Source of the DNA: Streptacidiphilus sp041262525
GTDB lineage: Bacteria > Actinomycetota > Actinomycetes > Streptomycetales > Streptomycetaceae
NCBI RefSeq assembly: GCF_041262525.1
Contig: NZ_JBGCCK010000023.1
Location: 56,735 to 120,734, forward strand
Length of the DNA: 64,000 nucleotides
Direction of reading: 5' to 3'
In this document: piece by piece, positions 34,275-42,679 of the stretch
Layout: each line of letters opens with the position of its first letter
Position numbering within the stretch: the first letter of the stretch is position 1
Position numbers and translations under genes: made by a program
Notes under the pieces: generated by a model
What the model was told of the DNA's origin: nothing
Seen by the model: the letters and a program-made list of their open reading frames with translations, nothing else
The model's database searches: none

Positions 34275-34303
34275 GCCCCGCACTCTCGCCGGGTGCGGGG
34301 CCT
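34275..34303. terminator. bidirectional terminator hairpin
   Basis: GGCCCCGCAC and GTGCGGGGCC form a perfect 10-bp stem with a 9-nt loop between two convergent genes. A second small hairpin, GCCCC-TTC-GGGGC, follows at 34307-34319. Confidence 0.7.
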
Positions 34304-34339
34304 GTGCCCCTTCGGGGCCGCTGCTGGGCCGTTGCGAGG

Positions 34340-35221
34340 TCAGCCGAGGTTGAGGGCGCCGGCTACCTGGTCGGCCATCGCGGACTCGCCGAGTGCGTTC
34401 GGGTGAACGGGGACGTAGTTGGTGCCGAAGAGCACGGGCTCGATCCAGCGGGTTCCGATCGGCTGGCAGGCGTCGTGTCCATCCGAGGCGGCCGCCATGT
34501 CGACGAAGGTCGCCCCGGTGGCGTCGGCGGCACGCTGCACCGCCGCGTTCAGGTGGCCCTCGAGCTCGCGCAGGTAGGGGATGTCGCCGGAGGCGATCGG
34601 CATCTTGGCGAAGCAGCCCCAGACCGCCTGGCTCGGCACGATCCACGGGTAGCCGATGATCGCGACCCGGGCGTTCGGGGCCTTGGCCTTCACCGCGTTC
34701 AGCGCGGCCACCAGCGCCGGGTAGGTGTTGTTGTCGATCTGGTCGTCGAAGGTGGAGCCGTAGAGACTCTCGCAGGGGTGACCGAATCCGAGGGTGACCA
34801 CGCCGGCCGAGCCGCAGGCGAGGATCGCGCTGATGAAGGTGTTGTTGTCGTTGCCGCCGATGGTCAGCGTGACCAGATCGGTGCTGTCGCTCAGCGCGTT
34901 CAACTGCGGTGCGACGCCGGGGTACTGGGAGCCGGCGAAGTCCTTGGTCTGGGCGCCGCCGCAGGTCACGTCCGTGAGCTGGGCGCCGGTGCTCGCGGCG
35001 AGGTCGTGGGGGTAGTTCGCCGTCGATCTGGCGCACTCGAGCGGGGCGCTGAAGTCGACCGGGAGGACACCGGAACCGGCGCTGTAACTGTCGCCCAGGG
35101 CGACGTAGTTGAGACCGGCGGCCGAGGACGCCTGGGCCGGGACGGCGAGGGCGAGGCCGGAGACGGTGGCGGCGGCGACCGCGACGGCGGCCATTCTTCG
35201 GGCACGGGCACGGATCGACAT
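34340..35221 (-). CDS. secreted SGNH/GDSL hydrolase
   Basis: This 293-aa protein starts at ATG 35221 with a perfect AAGGAG. The signal peptide is residues 1 to about 32 (ARRMAAVAVAAATVSGLALAVPAQASSA). The mature enzyme has block I VALGDSYSAGSG (catalytic Ser), block III TIGGNDNN and block V VPVHPNALG with the catalytic His. Cys pairs (ECARSTANYP, VTCGG; CGSAG, HPCES; GCFAKM, HDACQP) suggest three disulfides, as in Streptomyces secreted lipases such as the S. rimosus type. It cleaves acyl esters extracellularly. Confidence 0.92.
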   Translation of the reverse strand: MSIRARARRMAAVAVAAATVSGLALAVPAQASSAAGLNYVALGDSYSAGSGVLPVDFSAPLECARSTANYPHDLAASTGAQLTDVTCGGAQTKDFAGSQYPGVAPQLNALSDSTDLVTLTIGGNDNNTFISAILACGSAGVVTLGFGHPCESLYGSTFDDQIDNNTYPALVAALNAVKAKAPNARVAIIGYPWIVPSQAVWGCFAKMPIASGDIPYLRELEGHLNAAVQRAADATGATFVDMAAASDGHDACQPIGTRWIEPVLFGTNYVPVHPNALGESAMADQVAGALNLG

Positions 35222-35552
35222 GCGGGTTCTCCTTGAATCCGGGGGGTGGTCCGCGACAGGAGGTACAGGCACAAATGTGGCGCTCCGGGCGCGCGAAAAG
35301 CCGGGGCACGCCGGGCGTCCACCCGGTGTCGCCGACATTTCCGCGAGGTTACTGGCGGGAAAGTTACCGACTGGTTCGAACCTCGGTCAATGGCTCTGAC
35401 AGGATCTGTTGACGACGCTTCGTCAGGGCTCGCGAACCGTCGGAGCCCATAAAGCCGATGCGCCGTCAGCCCTGTTTCCCTACACTCGATCCGTACCGCG
35501 CGCCACGAGAGACTCCGGGCGCGCCACCGTGACCAGTGAGGGGAGCCAGGCC
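35222..35552. other. intergenic region between SGNH hydrolase and the EF-G leader
   Basis: About 330 bp. It holds the leftward SGNH promoter and, rightward, a TACACT -10 candidate (35481-35486) with only a weak -35 that could start the EF-G transcript. No other gene was seen. Confidence 0.45.
35361..35390 (-). promoter_or_regulatory. promoter of SGNH hydrolase gene
   Basis: On the minus strand TTGACC (35390-35385) and TAACTT (35366-35361) are separated by 18 bp, about 140 bp upstream of the start codon. GTAAC occurs twice around the -10. Confidence 0.5.
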
Positions 35553-35681
35553 ATGCGCGCACGCAGCGCCGCCGTCGTCGCTCCCCTGTCGCGGTTCGAG
35601 GTGATCCTGGTGTCTTCGGCCGCCCGGTACCGGCTGCGCGGCCGGAACCGGAGCTCCGTGGCGAGCGCGCGTGCTGCCTGA
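35553..35681 (+). CDS. putative 42-aa leader peptide upstream of EF-G paralogue
   Basis: ATG 35553 follows GGGGAG with about 8-bp spacing. The peptide reads MRARSAAVVAPLSRFEVILV and continues SSAARYRLRGRNRSS to a TGA at 35679-35681. It is basic, Ala/Ser/Arg-rich and unlike a secreted peptide. Its position in the long leader of a translational GTPase gene, with its own strong Shine-Dalgarno sequence, suggests attenuation control. No family was recognised. Confidence 0.4.
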   Translation: MRARSAAVVAPLSRFEVILVSSAARYRLRGRNRSSVASARAA

Positions 35682-35718
35682 CGTTCCGTCCTGGTGTGTC
35701 AGGCAGGCCCGCTCGACC

Positions 35719-35748
35719 ATGGTGAATCGCGCCGTCATCGCTTCCTGA
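35719..35748 (+). CDS. possible 9-aa leader peptide (MVNRAVIAS)
   Basis: A nine-codon ORF ends 23 bp before the EF-G paralogue start. Short leader peptides ending near the gene start are typical of ribosome-stalling control of antibiotic-response genes. Its Shine-Dalgarno sequence is weak, so this is tentative. Confidence 0.25.
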   Translation: MVNRAVIAS

Positions 35749-35771
35749 ATCACCCCGAAAGGCCAACGGCC

Positions 35772-37922
35772 GTGCGCGCCAACCTCTCCACGACCACTCG
35801 CCAGACCCTCTCCGCCGTCCGCAACCTGGGCATCCTGGCCCACGTCGACGCGGGGAAGACCACCGTCACCGAACGGATCCTGTTCGCCACCGGCTCCACA
35901 CACAAGCGCGGAGAGGTCCACGACGGCACGACCGTCACCGACTTCGACCCGCAGGAGCGCGACCGCGGCATCACCATCTTCGCGGCGGCGGTGAGCTGCG
36001 ACTGGGCCGGGCACCGGATCAACCTCATCGACACCCCCGGGCACGTCGACTTCACCGACGAGGTCGAACGCTCGCTGCGCGTCCTCGACGGAGCGGTCGC
36101 GGGCTTCGACGCCGTCGCCGGCGTGGAGCCGCAGAGCGAGTCCGTCTGGCGACAGGCGGACCGCTACGGGGTGCCGCGCATCGCCTTCGTCAACAAGCTC
36201 GACCGGGCCGGGGCCGACCTCGACACGGCCGTCGCCTCGATCCGTGAGCGACTGCACGCGACGCCGCTCACCGTGCAGCTGCCGATCGGTGCGGAGGACG
36301 GCTTCGTCGGCGTCGTCGACCTGCTGCGCCTGCGCGCGCTCCTGTGGGACGACGGCGCGGGCGGGAGCACGGGCGTGCAGGAGGGGCCGGTGCCGGCCGA
36401 GTTGCGCGACGAGGCACTGCGTCGACGCCGACTGCTGGAGGAGACGGTCGCCGGATTGCATCCCGGGGCGCTGGAGGAGTTCTGCACCGAGGCGACGTTG
36501 AGCGCGCCGACACTGGCCGCCGCGCTGCGTGATCTCACCGCCTCGGGTGAGGCCGTGGTCGTGCTGTGCGGTTCCGCGTATCGCAATCGCGGGATCGAGC
36601 CGCTCCTCGACGCGGTCGTCGCGTACCTGCCGTCGCCGTTGGACGTCCCCGCGGTGCGCGGCAGCAACGACGCCACGTCGGGCGAGGTGGTCGAGCGGGC
36701 CGCAGACCCGGCGGCGCCGCTCTCCGCGCTCGTCTTCAAGGTGAGCTCGGCCGCCACCGGGAGGCTGACCTACCTGCGGGTTTATTCGGGCACGCTGCGG
36801 AAGGGGGACACCGTGCTGGACCCGGGTGCACGGCGCACCGAGCGGATCGGGCGGATCCTGCGGGTGCAGGCCGACCGCCACGCGGACGTGGACCAGGCCG
36901 TCGCCGGCGACATCGTCGCCGTCATCGGTCCCAAGTCCGCGCGGGCGGGGGCGACCCTGTGCGCGCCGGGCGCGCCGCTGCTGCTCGAACCGCCCGGCAC
37001 GGCCGAGCCGGTGGTCTCGGTCGCGGTCGAAGCGAGCCGCAGCAGCGACGCGGAGCGGCTGACCGGGCTGCTCGCACGACTAGTGGAGGAGGATCCCTCG
37101 CTCGGCGTGCGGACCGACCCGGAGACGGGTCAGACCGTGCTGTCGGGCATGGGCGAGCTGCATCTGGAGGTCGCGGTGGAGAAGCTCCGCCGGGCCCACG
37201 ACCTGGAGGTCAGGGTCGGCAGGCCGCAGGTGGCCTACCGGGAGACCGTCGCGCGCGGGGTGACCGGGCTGGTCCATCGGCATGTCAAACAGGAGGGAGG
37301 GGCGGGTCAGTTCGCTCATGTGGTCGTCGACGTCGAGCCGTTCGAGCCGACCGGCGAGACAGCGGGCGAGCGGACCGTCGAGACCGCGGGCGCGGACTTC
37401 GCCTTCCGGTCCACCGTGACCGGCGGGCGGGTGCCGCAGGAATACGTCCGCGCGTTCGAGGCGGGCTGCCGTGAGGCCCTGGCCGAGGGTCCGCTCGGCG
37501 GTCACCGGGTGACCGGTGTCCGGGTCACCCTCACCGACGGAGCCACGCACCCGAAGGACTCCTCGGACCTGGCCTTCCGCGCGGCCGGACGCTTCGCCCT
37601 GCGCGAGGCGCTGCGCGCCTGCGTCATGGTGCTTCTGGAGCCTGTCGTCGAGGTGACGGTCACCGTGCCGGAGGAGGCGGTGGGCTCGGTCCTCGGCGAT
37701 CTGGCGGCGCGGCGCGGTCGCGTGTCGGGCTCGACCGTGCGCGGGGGCACGTCGGTCGTCACGGCGACCGTCCCGCTGGCCGAGCTCTTCGGCTACGCGA
37801 CCCGGCTGCGGAGCCGGACGCAGGGCCGGGGCACGTTCACCGCCCGGCCGAGCGGTTACGCGCCCGCGCCGGCCTCGGGCACGGCCGATCCGTCGAGGGC
37901 CGCGGGTTCGGCGGCGCGATAG
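35772..37922 (+). CDS. EF-G-like translational GTPase (second copy type)
   Basis: This 716-aa protein is called from GTG 35772 (AAAGG, 9-bp spacing). It carries G1 AHVDAGKTTVTE, G2 RGITIF, G3 DTPGHVDF, G4 NKLDRAG and a G5-like CGSAYRN, then EF-G domains II-V (VFKVSSAATGRLTYLRVYSG, GMGELHLEVAVEKLRR, VSGSTVRGGTSVVTATVPLAELFGYATRLRS). It follows EF-G organisation with Thr-Thr after the P-loop Lys, but the flanks lack any ribosomal protein or EF-Tu gene, so it is not the housekeeping fusA in the str operon. It is probably a paralogue acting in stress, ribosome recycling or antibiotic response. A strong terminator follows. Confidence 0.88.
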   Translation: MRANLSTTTRQTLSAVRNLGILAHVDAGKTTVTERILFATGSTHKRGEVHDGTTVTDFDPQERDRGITIFAAAVSCDWAGHRINLIDTPGHVDFTDEVERSLRVLDGAVAGFDAVAGVEPQSESVWRQADRYGVPRIAFVNKLDRAGADLDTAVASIRERLHATPLTVQLPIGAEDGFVGVVDLLRLRALLWDDGAGGSTGVQEGPVPAELRDEALRRRRLLEETVAGLHPGALEEFCTEATLSAPTLAAALRDLTASGEAVVVLCGSAYRNRGIEPLLDAVVAYLPSPLDVPAVRGSNDATSGEVVERAADPAAPLSALVFKVSSAATGRLTYLRVYSGTLRKGDTVLDPGARRTERIGRILRVQADRHADVDQAVAGDIVAVIGPKSARAGATLCAPGAPLLLEPPGTAEPVVSVAVEASRSSDAERLTGLLARLVEEDPSLGVRTDPETGQTVLSGMGELHLEVAVEKLRRAHDLEVRVGRPQVAYRETVARGVTGLVHRHVKQEGGAGQFAHVVVDVEPFEPTGETAGERTVETAGADFAFRSTVTGGRVPQEYVRAFEAGCREALAEGPLGGHRVTGVRVTLTDGATHPKDSSDLAFRAAGRFALREALRACVMVLLEPVVEVTVTVPEEAVGSVLGDLAARRGRVSGSTVRGGTSVVTATVPLAELFGYATRLRSRTQGRGTFTARPSGYAPAPASGTADPSRAAGSAAR

Positions 37923-37932
37923 GAACGGCACG

Positions 37933-37977
37933 ACGGTGGCCCCTGTCCCCGGGGACGGACGGGGCGGGGGCCACCGT
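37933..37977 (+). terminator. terminator after EF-G paralogue
   Basis: ACGGTGGCCCC and GGGGCCACCGT form an 11-bp stem enclosing a GC-rich loop with its own CCCCGGGG core, 11 bp after the stop codon. Confidence 0.72.
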
Positions 37978-38047
37978 TCGCCCTCCGGCTCAGTAGTTGA
38001 ATGATCACCGGTCGCAACCGGACATGTCCCGGTGATATGAGTTGGGC

Positions 38048-38854
38048 ATGACACCGACAGCACCATCGTCCTGCGAACTCGCCCTGGAGACCCTCGGCCT
38101 GACGCCGTATGCGTCCCGCGCCTACGCCGCATTGGCTCGTGTCGGCCAGGCCACCGCCACCGATCTGGCCGACACGACCAGGGTCCCCCGGCAACGGGTC
38201 TACGACGTGCTGAGCCTGCTCATCGACCAGGGCCTGGTCGTCAAGGCCGCGGGCAAACCGGCCCTGTACCGCGCCGTCGACCCGGTCGACGCGACGGCCA
38301 CCCTGCTCGGCGCCCACCGCGACAGCCTGGCCCGGCTCGAACTGGTGGCCGTCGACCTGGTCGCCGCACTGCGCCAGAGCTGGCTGGAGGCGCGGGCGGC
38401 GCGGCGGGGTGCGGCGCGCACCGCGCCCGCCGACGCCCGGCTCTCCCCCGCGCGCATGGAGCAGTGGCGGGACTACGCCAGGCGCTCCGTGCTCGCCACC
38501 GCCCGGCCGCCGTTCGACGGCCTGGCGGACCCGGACTGGGTTCGCCGGGTCCGCAGCCTGACCTGCTCGGGCGGGACCGTGCGCTGCGTCTACCACGCCG
38601 ACCTGCTCGACGACCCTCGCCTCGTCGCGCGGGCGGCGGCGTATGCGGAGGCCGGGGAGGAGGCGCGGATCACCGAGTCCGTGGAGACCCGGATGATCCT
38701 GACGGACAGCTCACGGGCCCTGGTCACCGTCCCGTTCGCGGACCCTGACGCCTCGACAGGTCCTGTCCTGCTCATCGACGACGCCCAGGCCGTCGAGGAA
38801 CTCGAGGACGGCTTCGACCGCCTCTGGGCTCGGGCCACCCCCTTCGCCGCGTGA
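38048..38854 (+). CDS. TrmB-family transcriptional regulator
   Basis: This 268-aa protein starts at ATG 38048. An N-terminal winged helix (residues about 10-75: ALETLGLTPYASRAYAALARVGQATATDLADTTRVPRQRVYDVLSLLIDQGLVV) matches TrmB. A helical linker (LLGAHRDSLARLELVAVDLVAALRQ) precedes a C-terminal effector-like domain (ARITESVETRMILTDSSRALVTVPFAD, GPVLLIDDAQAVEELEDGFDRLWARA) resembling a phospholipase-D-like regulator region. The pattern is common in actinobacterial TrmB-like proteins. The target is not evident; it is transcribed alone. Confidence 0.85.
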   Translation: MTPTAPSSCELALETLGLTPYASRAYAALARVGQATATDLADTTRVPRQRVYDVLSLLIDQGLVVKAAGKPALYRAVDPVDATATLLGAHRDSLARLELVAVDLVAALRQSWLEARAARRGAARTAPADARLSPARMEQWRDYARRSVLATARPPFDGLADPDWVRRVRSLTCSGGTVRCVYHADLLDDPRLVARAAAYAEAGEEARITESVETRMILTDSSRALVTVPFADPDASTGPVLLIDDAQAVEELEDGFDRLWARATPFAA

Positions 38855-38992
38855 GGGCGAGCTCCGGCACGGCCGGTCCGTGCAAGGCTGCGGCGATGCC
38901 GGGCGGGCATGACCGCCGGGGCGGCAGCGCCGGACTGGACGCGGGCGGCGCGGCGTGGCGCACTGGTGATACACGCAGGAACGGGTGATCCC

Positions 38993-39256
38993 ATGAAGAC
39001 CAAGGAATGGACCGTCAAGGTCGTGATCGAGGAGGACGAGACCCGCACCGAGGCGCGGGCGATCATGTCGGACGGCGGAGAGGCGAGCGCGGTCGGCCGC
39101 GGCGTGGCGCGACGCAACCCGGGCGACCGCTCCGTGCCGGAGATCGGCGACGAGCTCGCCGTGAGCCGGGCGCTGGAGGACCTCGCCAGTCGGCTGCACG
39201 ACATGGCCTCGCACGACTTCGCCTACCTGGCGGGGCCGGTGTCGGGGGCGCGCTGA
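38993..39256 (+). CDS. DUF1876 family protein
   Basis: This 87-aa protein, MKTKEWTVKVVIEEDETRTE, continues through ARAIMSDGGEASAVGRGVARRNPGDRSVPEIGDELAVSRALEDLASRLHDMA. The KEWTVKVVIEE strand, GVARRNPxDxxVPEIGDELAxxRAL motif and C-terminal helix are diagnostic of DUF1876, a small dsRBD-like fold common in actinobacteria with no established role. It stands alone between the TrmB-like gene and the convergent DUF3048 gene. Confidence 0.9.
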   Translation: MKTKEWTVKVVIEEDETRTEARAIMSDGGEASAVGRGVARRNPGDRSVPEIGDELAVSRALEDLASRLHDMASHDFAYLAGPVSGAR

Positions 39257-39297
39257 CGACCGCCTCGCTCCTTACGCCTGGCTCGCCCCTTGCACCG

Positions 39298-39329
39298 GGG
39301 GAGGCCGTTACACCTGGGGAGGCCGTTAC
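39298..39329. repeat. 18-bp-spaced direct repeat at gene end
   Basis: GGGGAGGCCGTTAC occurs at 39298-39311 and again at 39316-39329. The second copy contains the stop codon of the convergent DUF3048 gene. Confidence 0.6.
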
Positions 39330-40363
39330 CCGGCGAGCACGATCCAGGTGCGGCCGGGCGCGAGCTGCATCGGCGCGCCGCCGACGGTGAACGCGGTGGG
39401 CGCGGTGTCGGACGGCTTCGACCACTGGCCGTGCCAGACCTTTCCGTCGCGGTAGAAGTCGGCCGCGCCCTGCCCCGTCGTCTGCGAGAAGACCTCGTTG
39501 TCGGCGTGACCGGCGTTGAAGTCGGTGTACTTGCCCGGCACGACCTGGACGTGCTGGACGATCACGTTGGTGGTGCTGGTCCGTCCCTGGTCCGTCGTGG
39601 TCGCGGCCCGGCCGTCCACGGAGACCAGCCAACTCGCGCCGGAGGCGGTGAAGCTGAAGGACGCGGAGGGCATCCGGACCGAGACGCTCGGAGCGCTCGC
39701 GCCACCGGCCGGCGCGGCGCCGAAGCGGAGCCCGACGTCCGGTGCCTGCGCCAGGCCCGGGTAGGCGGCGAAGACCTTGTCGGGGGCGATGAAGGTGGGG
39801 TCGCTCCCCCCGTTGCTGAACAGGCTCGGGTTCGTGACCGGCGTGACGTTCTGCAGGTTCGCGGCCGCGAGGTCGGGCAGCAGGCCGGATATCGCGCCGG
39901 AGTAGGCGAGGCCGACCTTGCCGTAGGGGGCGAGCAGCGGGATGTCGGTCTGCCGGGCGCTGCGCACGGGGCCCACCTTCGGCGGCGCGTGCTGGCTGTC
40001 GAAGACGGCGAGGTAGCGGCTGAGGCCGCCCTCGACGCGGATCACGTAGACGATGTCGGCCGAGTTCAGGCCCGCCTGCTCGCGCTGGGCGGCGCCCACG
40101 TTGTCGATCTTGACGCCGAGCACGTGTCCCGCCCTCCCCTCGCCGGTCAGCGGGTTGCCGACCGGCGAGGGGCTTGACGAGGACGGCGAGGAAGCCGGAC
40201 CGCCACCTCCCACCGAGACACCGAGGTAGATGCCGAGCCCGACCACCGCGAGACCCGCGATGCCCGCGAGGACGCGCCTGCGTCGGCGTCCCCGCGCCTG
40301 GCCGGGACCGGCCGGACTGCTGCCGCTCGGGGAGTTCCCCTCGTTCGCTCCGTCGTCCGCCAT
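39326..40363 (-). CDS. DUF3048 (YerB-like) membrane-anchored protein
   Basis: This 345-aa protein has a short cytosolic N-terminus with RRRRR, a single membrane helix (VLAGIAGLAVVGLGIYLGVSV, about 31-51), a Ser/Pro linker and an extracytoplasmic domain. That domain holds VLGVKIDNVGAAQREQAGLNSADIVYVIRVEGGLSRYLAVF and VGPVRSARQTDIPLL, the DUF3048 signature, followed by FNAGHADNEVFSQTTGQGAADFYRDGKVWHGQWSK. YerB-type proteins are cell-surface proteins of unknown function. It is likely monocistronic. Confidence 0.9.
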   Translation of the reverse strand: MADDGANEGNSPSGSSPAGPGQARGRRRRRVLAGIAGLAVVGLGIYLGVSVGGGGPASSPSSSSPSPVGNPLTGEGRAGHVLGVKIDNVGAAQREQAGLNSADIVYVIRVEGGLSRYLAVFDSQHAPPKVGPVRSARQTDIPLLAPYGKVGLAYSGAISGLLPDLAAANLQNVTPVTNPSLFSNGGSDPTFIAPDKVFAAYPGLAQAPDVGLRFGAAPAGGASAPSVSVRMPSASFSFTASGASWLVSVDGRAATTTDQGRTSTTNVIVQHVQVVPGKYTDFNAGHADNEVFSQTTGQGAADFYRDGKVWHGQWSKPSDTAPTAFTVGGAPMQLAPGRTWIVLAG

Positions 40364-40486
40364 CTGCGCTCACCGCCCGGGATCGCGAGTTTCGGCCCAC
40401 CCACCACCATGCATCCGACCGGCCGATACCGGTAGCCGGAGACGGCGGGGCGCGCGTCCCGGCGGCAGTCCCGGCTGCGGTCCCGG

Positions 40487-41188
40487 CTACAGTCCTGGCT
40501 GCGTGGAGCCCGGCCTGACGAGACCGCTCTCGTAGGCGACCACGACGGCCTGGGCCCGGTCGCGCAGGCCGAGCTTGGCCAGGATCCGGCCGACGTAGGT
40601 CTTGGTGGTCTGCTCGGCGATGACGAGCGTCTCGCTGATCTCGGCGTTGGACAGACCGCGGGCGATCAGCCGCAGCACCTCGGTCTCCCGCCGGGTGAGC
40701 ACGCCGAGCGCGGGCGGGGGCGGCTGGTCCTGGCGCGGAAGCCGGGCGAAGTCCGCGATCAGGCGCCGGGTGACCGACGGCGCGAGGAGCGCCTCACCAC
40801 CCGCCACCACCCGGACCGCGTGCACCAGTTCGGCGGCGGTGGCGTCCTTGAGCAGGAATCCGCTGGCACCGGCCCGCAGCGCCTCGTACACGTAGTCGTC
40901 GAGATCGAAGGTGGTCAGCATCAGCACCCGCGGCCACTCCTGCCCCGCCGTGCCGCGCAGGATCTCCCTGGTTGCCTGGAGTCCGTCCATTATCGGCATC
41001 CGCACGTCCATGAGCACGACATCGGGAGACAGGCGCCGCGCCTGGGACACCGCCTCGGCGCCGTCGGCGGCCTGACCCACGACCTCGAGGCCCGGCTGGG
41101 CCGCGAGTACCGCGGCGAAGCCCTCCCTGACCATGGCCTGATCGTCCGCGATCAGGCAGCGCGTGCCGCCGTGACCCGCCGCGCTCAT
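40487..41188 (-). CDS. NarL/FixJ-type response regulator
   Basis: This 233-aa protein has a receiver domain (LIADDQAMVREGFAAVL; phospho-acceptor D61 in VVLMDVRMP; conserved T in LMLTTFDLDDYVYEALRAGASGFLLKDA) and a LuxR-type C-terminal HTH (LTRRETEVLRLIARGLSNAEISETLVIAEQTTKTYVGRILAKLGLRDRAQAVVVAYE). It overlaps the preceding histidine kinase gene by 4 bp and is its cognate regulator. The divergent ABC transporter operon is the probable target. Confidence 0.94.
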   Translation of the reverse strand: MSAAGHGGTRCLIADDQAMVREGFAAVLAAQPGLEVVGQAADGAEAVSQARRLSPDVVLMDVRMPIMDGLQATREILRGTAGQEWPRVLMLTTFDLDDYVYEALRAGASGFLLKDATAAELVHAVRVVAGGEALLAPSVTRRLIADFARLPRQDQPPPPALGVLTRRETEVLRLIARGLSNAEISETLVIAEQTTKTYVGRILAKLGLRDRAQAVVVAYESGLVRPGSTQPGL

Positions 41189-42441
41189 GTGAACTCTCCG
41201 AGCGGGAGCACCACGGAGACCAGGAACCCGCCGGCCGGTGTCGGCCCGGCCGACAGCGACCCGCCGAGCAGCGCCACCCGCTCGCGCATTCCGGTCAGGC
41301 CGTGGCCGCGTCCGCGCTCACGTCCCGGTCGCGTGGCCGTACTGCCGGGTCCGTTGGCCACCCGGAGCCGGACCGCGCCTGCCTCGTGGTCCACCGACAC
41401 CATGACCGCAGCGCCCGGGGCGTGCCGGCTCGCGTTGGACAGTGACTCCTGCACGATCCGGTACGCGCACACCCCGACGCCGACGGGCAGCTTGCCGAGC
41501 TCCGGGGGCGCCGACAGCTCGACCTGCACGCCCGCCCGCCGGGCGGCGTCGACGAGCGCCGGGAGTTCGGTCAGCTGGGGCTGCGGCGCGAGCCCGGCCG
41601 GCTGGTCCTGGCGCAGCACGCCGAGCAGCCGCCGCATCTCCGTCAGTGCCTCGCGGGCCACCTCGCTCAGTGAGCCGAACTCGGCGCGGACCGGTTCCGG
41701 CAGCTCGCCGAGCCGGTAGGGCGCGGTCTCGGCCTGGACCGCGATCAGCGACAGGTGATGGGCGACCACGTCGTGCAGTTCCCTGGCGATCCGTGTGCGC
41801 TCCTGGAGCACGGCGCGCTCCGCCCGCTCGGTGTCGGTGAGCTCGGTCTGCATGGCCAGTGCGCGCTGGGTACGCAGCCGGGAGCCGGCACTGTCCACCG
41901 CGATCGCCACGGCGGTGAACACCATCGTGGCACTGGCGGGGCCGTTGAGGTTCGGAATGTCCACGATCAGCCACAGCCCCCACGGAATCATCGTCAGCGC
42001 CCACATCCACCACACGGCGGACCGCTGCCGACGGACCCCCGCCAGGCAGAAGGCCCCGAGCAGTGCCAGCAGCTGCGGGGGGCCCCACGGCCAGCCGCCC
42101 CACCAGGCGGCGGGCAGCAGCGGCGTGAGCAGCAGGGCGAGCCACCCGAGCCGCCAAGCCGCCATCGGATGCTTCGCGGCGAGCGCCAGTGGCAGCACCG
42201 CCGCGACGGCGACCAGTACCTGCCAGGGGCCGGGCGGCGGCTGGGCGCCGTCGGAGGCCACCTGGTTCACGTGGGTCGCGTTGACGAAGCACAGCGTCAG
42301 CGTCGCCGCAGCGAGCGCGGCGTACTCGGCCCGGCGCGCCTGTTGCGAGCGCCAGGGCCAGGCCGGGGCCGGATCCGGGCCGGTCAGCACCTGGTTGAGG
42401 GCGCGCCAGGCCGCCGACGCGATCGCTGGCAGTCGTTTCAC
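41185..42441 (-). CDS. sensor histidine kinase (HisKA_3)
   Basis: This 418-aa protein has five to six hydrophobic segments in residues 38-185, a HisKA_3 dimerisation domain with RTRIARELHDVVAHHLSLIAVQAE (H223) and an HATPase domain (AYRIVQESLSNASRHAPGA, GRGHGLTGMRERVALLGGSLSAGPTPAGGF). It is a NarL-type kinase with an integral-membrane sensing region and no large extracellular domain. Such kinases next to ABC exporters often sense envelope-acting compounds through the transporter. It is cotranscribed with the downstream regulator. Confidence 0.93.
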   Translation of the reverse strand: MKRLPAIASAAWRALNQVLTGPDPAPAWPWRSQQARRAEYAALAAATLTLCFVNATHVNQVASDGAQPPPGPWQVLVAVAAVLPLALAAKHPMAAWRLGWLALLLTPLLPAAWWGGWPWGPPQLLALLGAFCLAGVRRQRSAVWWMWALTMIPWGLWLIVDIPNLNGPASATMVFTAVAIAVDSAGSRLRTQRALAMQTELTDTERAERAVLQERTRIARELHDVVAHHLSLIAVQAETAPYRLGELPEPVRAEFGSLSEVAREALTEMRRLLGVLRQDQPAGLAPQPQLTELPALVDAARRAGVQVELSAPPELGKLPVGVGVCAYRIVQESLSNASRHAPGAAVMVSVDHEAGAVRLRVANGPGSTATRPGRERGRGHGLTGMRERVALLGGSLSAGPTPAGGFLVSVVLPLGEFT

Positions 42442-42490
42442 GAGCTCAGCGTAGGCGGGCGGGGCCGTCCGCTCATCACTCCTGGATGGT

Positions 42491-42504
42491 CATACCCAGG
42501 TATG
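42491..42504. promoter_or_regulatory. palindrome between kinase and ABC operon
   Basis: CATACCCAGGTATG is a perfect 14-bp inverted repeat (CATACC-CA-GGTATG). It lies 50 bp upstream of the kinase start and 130 bp upstream of the ABC ATPase start, and is a candidate binding site for the response regulator. Confidence 0.5.
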
Positions 42505-42634
42505 ACTCCGCCCGCGCCCGGACCGGACTGCCCCCGGTGGTAGCACCGGGGATCGAGCTCCACGGTGGGACGCCCCGGCCCGGCCCCGGCGGGCAGCCTG
42601 GGACCGCATCAGCGATCCAGCGGGGAGGAGTGCC

Positions 42635-42679
42635 ATGAACACCGACATCATGAACGCCGACATCATGAACATCGACATC
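42635..42679 (+). repeat. three tandem 15-bp repeats at an ABC gene start
   Basis: Three successive copies of a 15-bp unit of the form ATGAACnnCGACATC encode MNTDI, MNADI and MNIDI. Each supplies an in-frame ATG. Copy number changes by slippage would not shift the frame. Confidence 0.8.
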
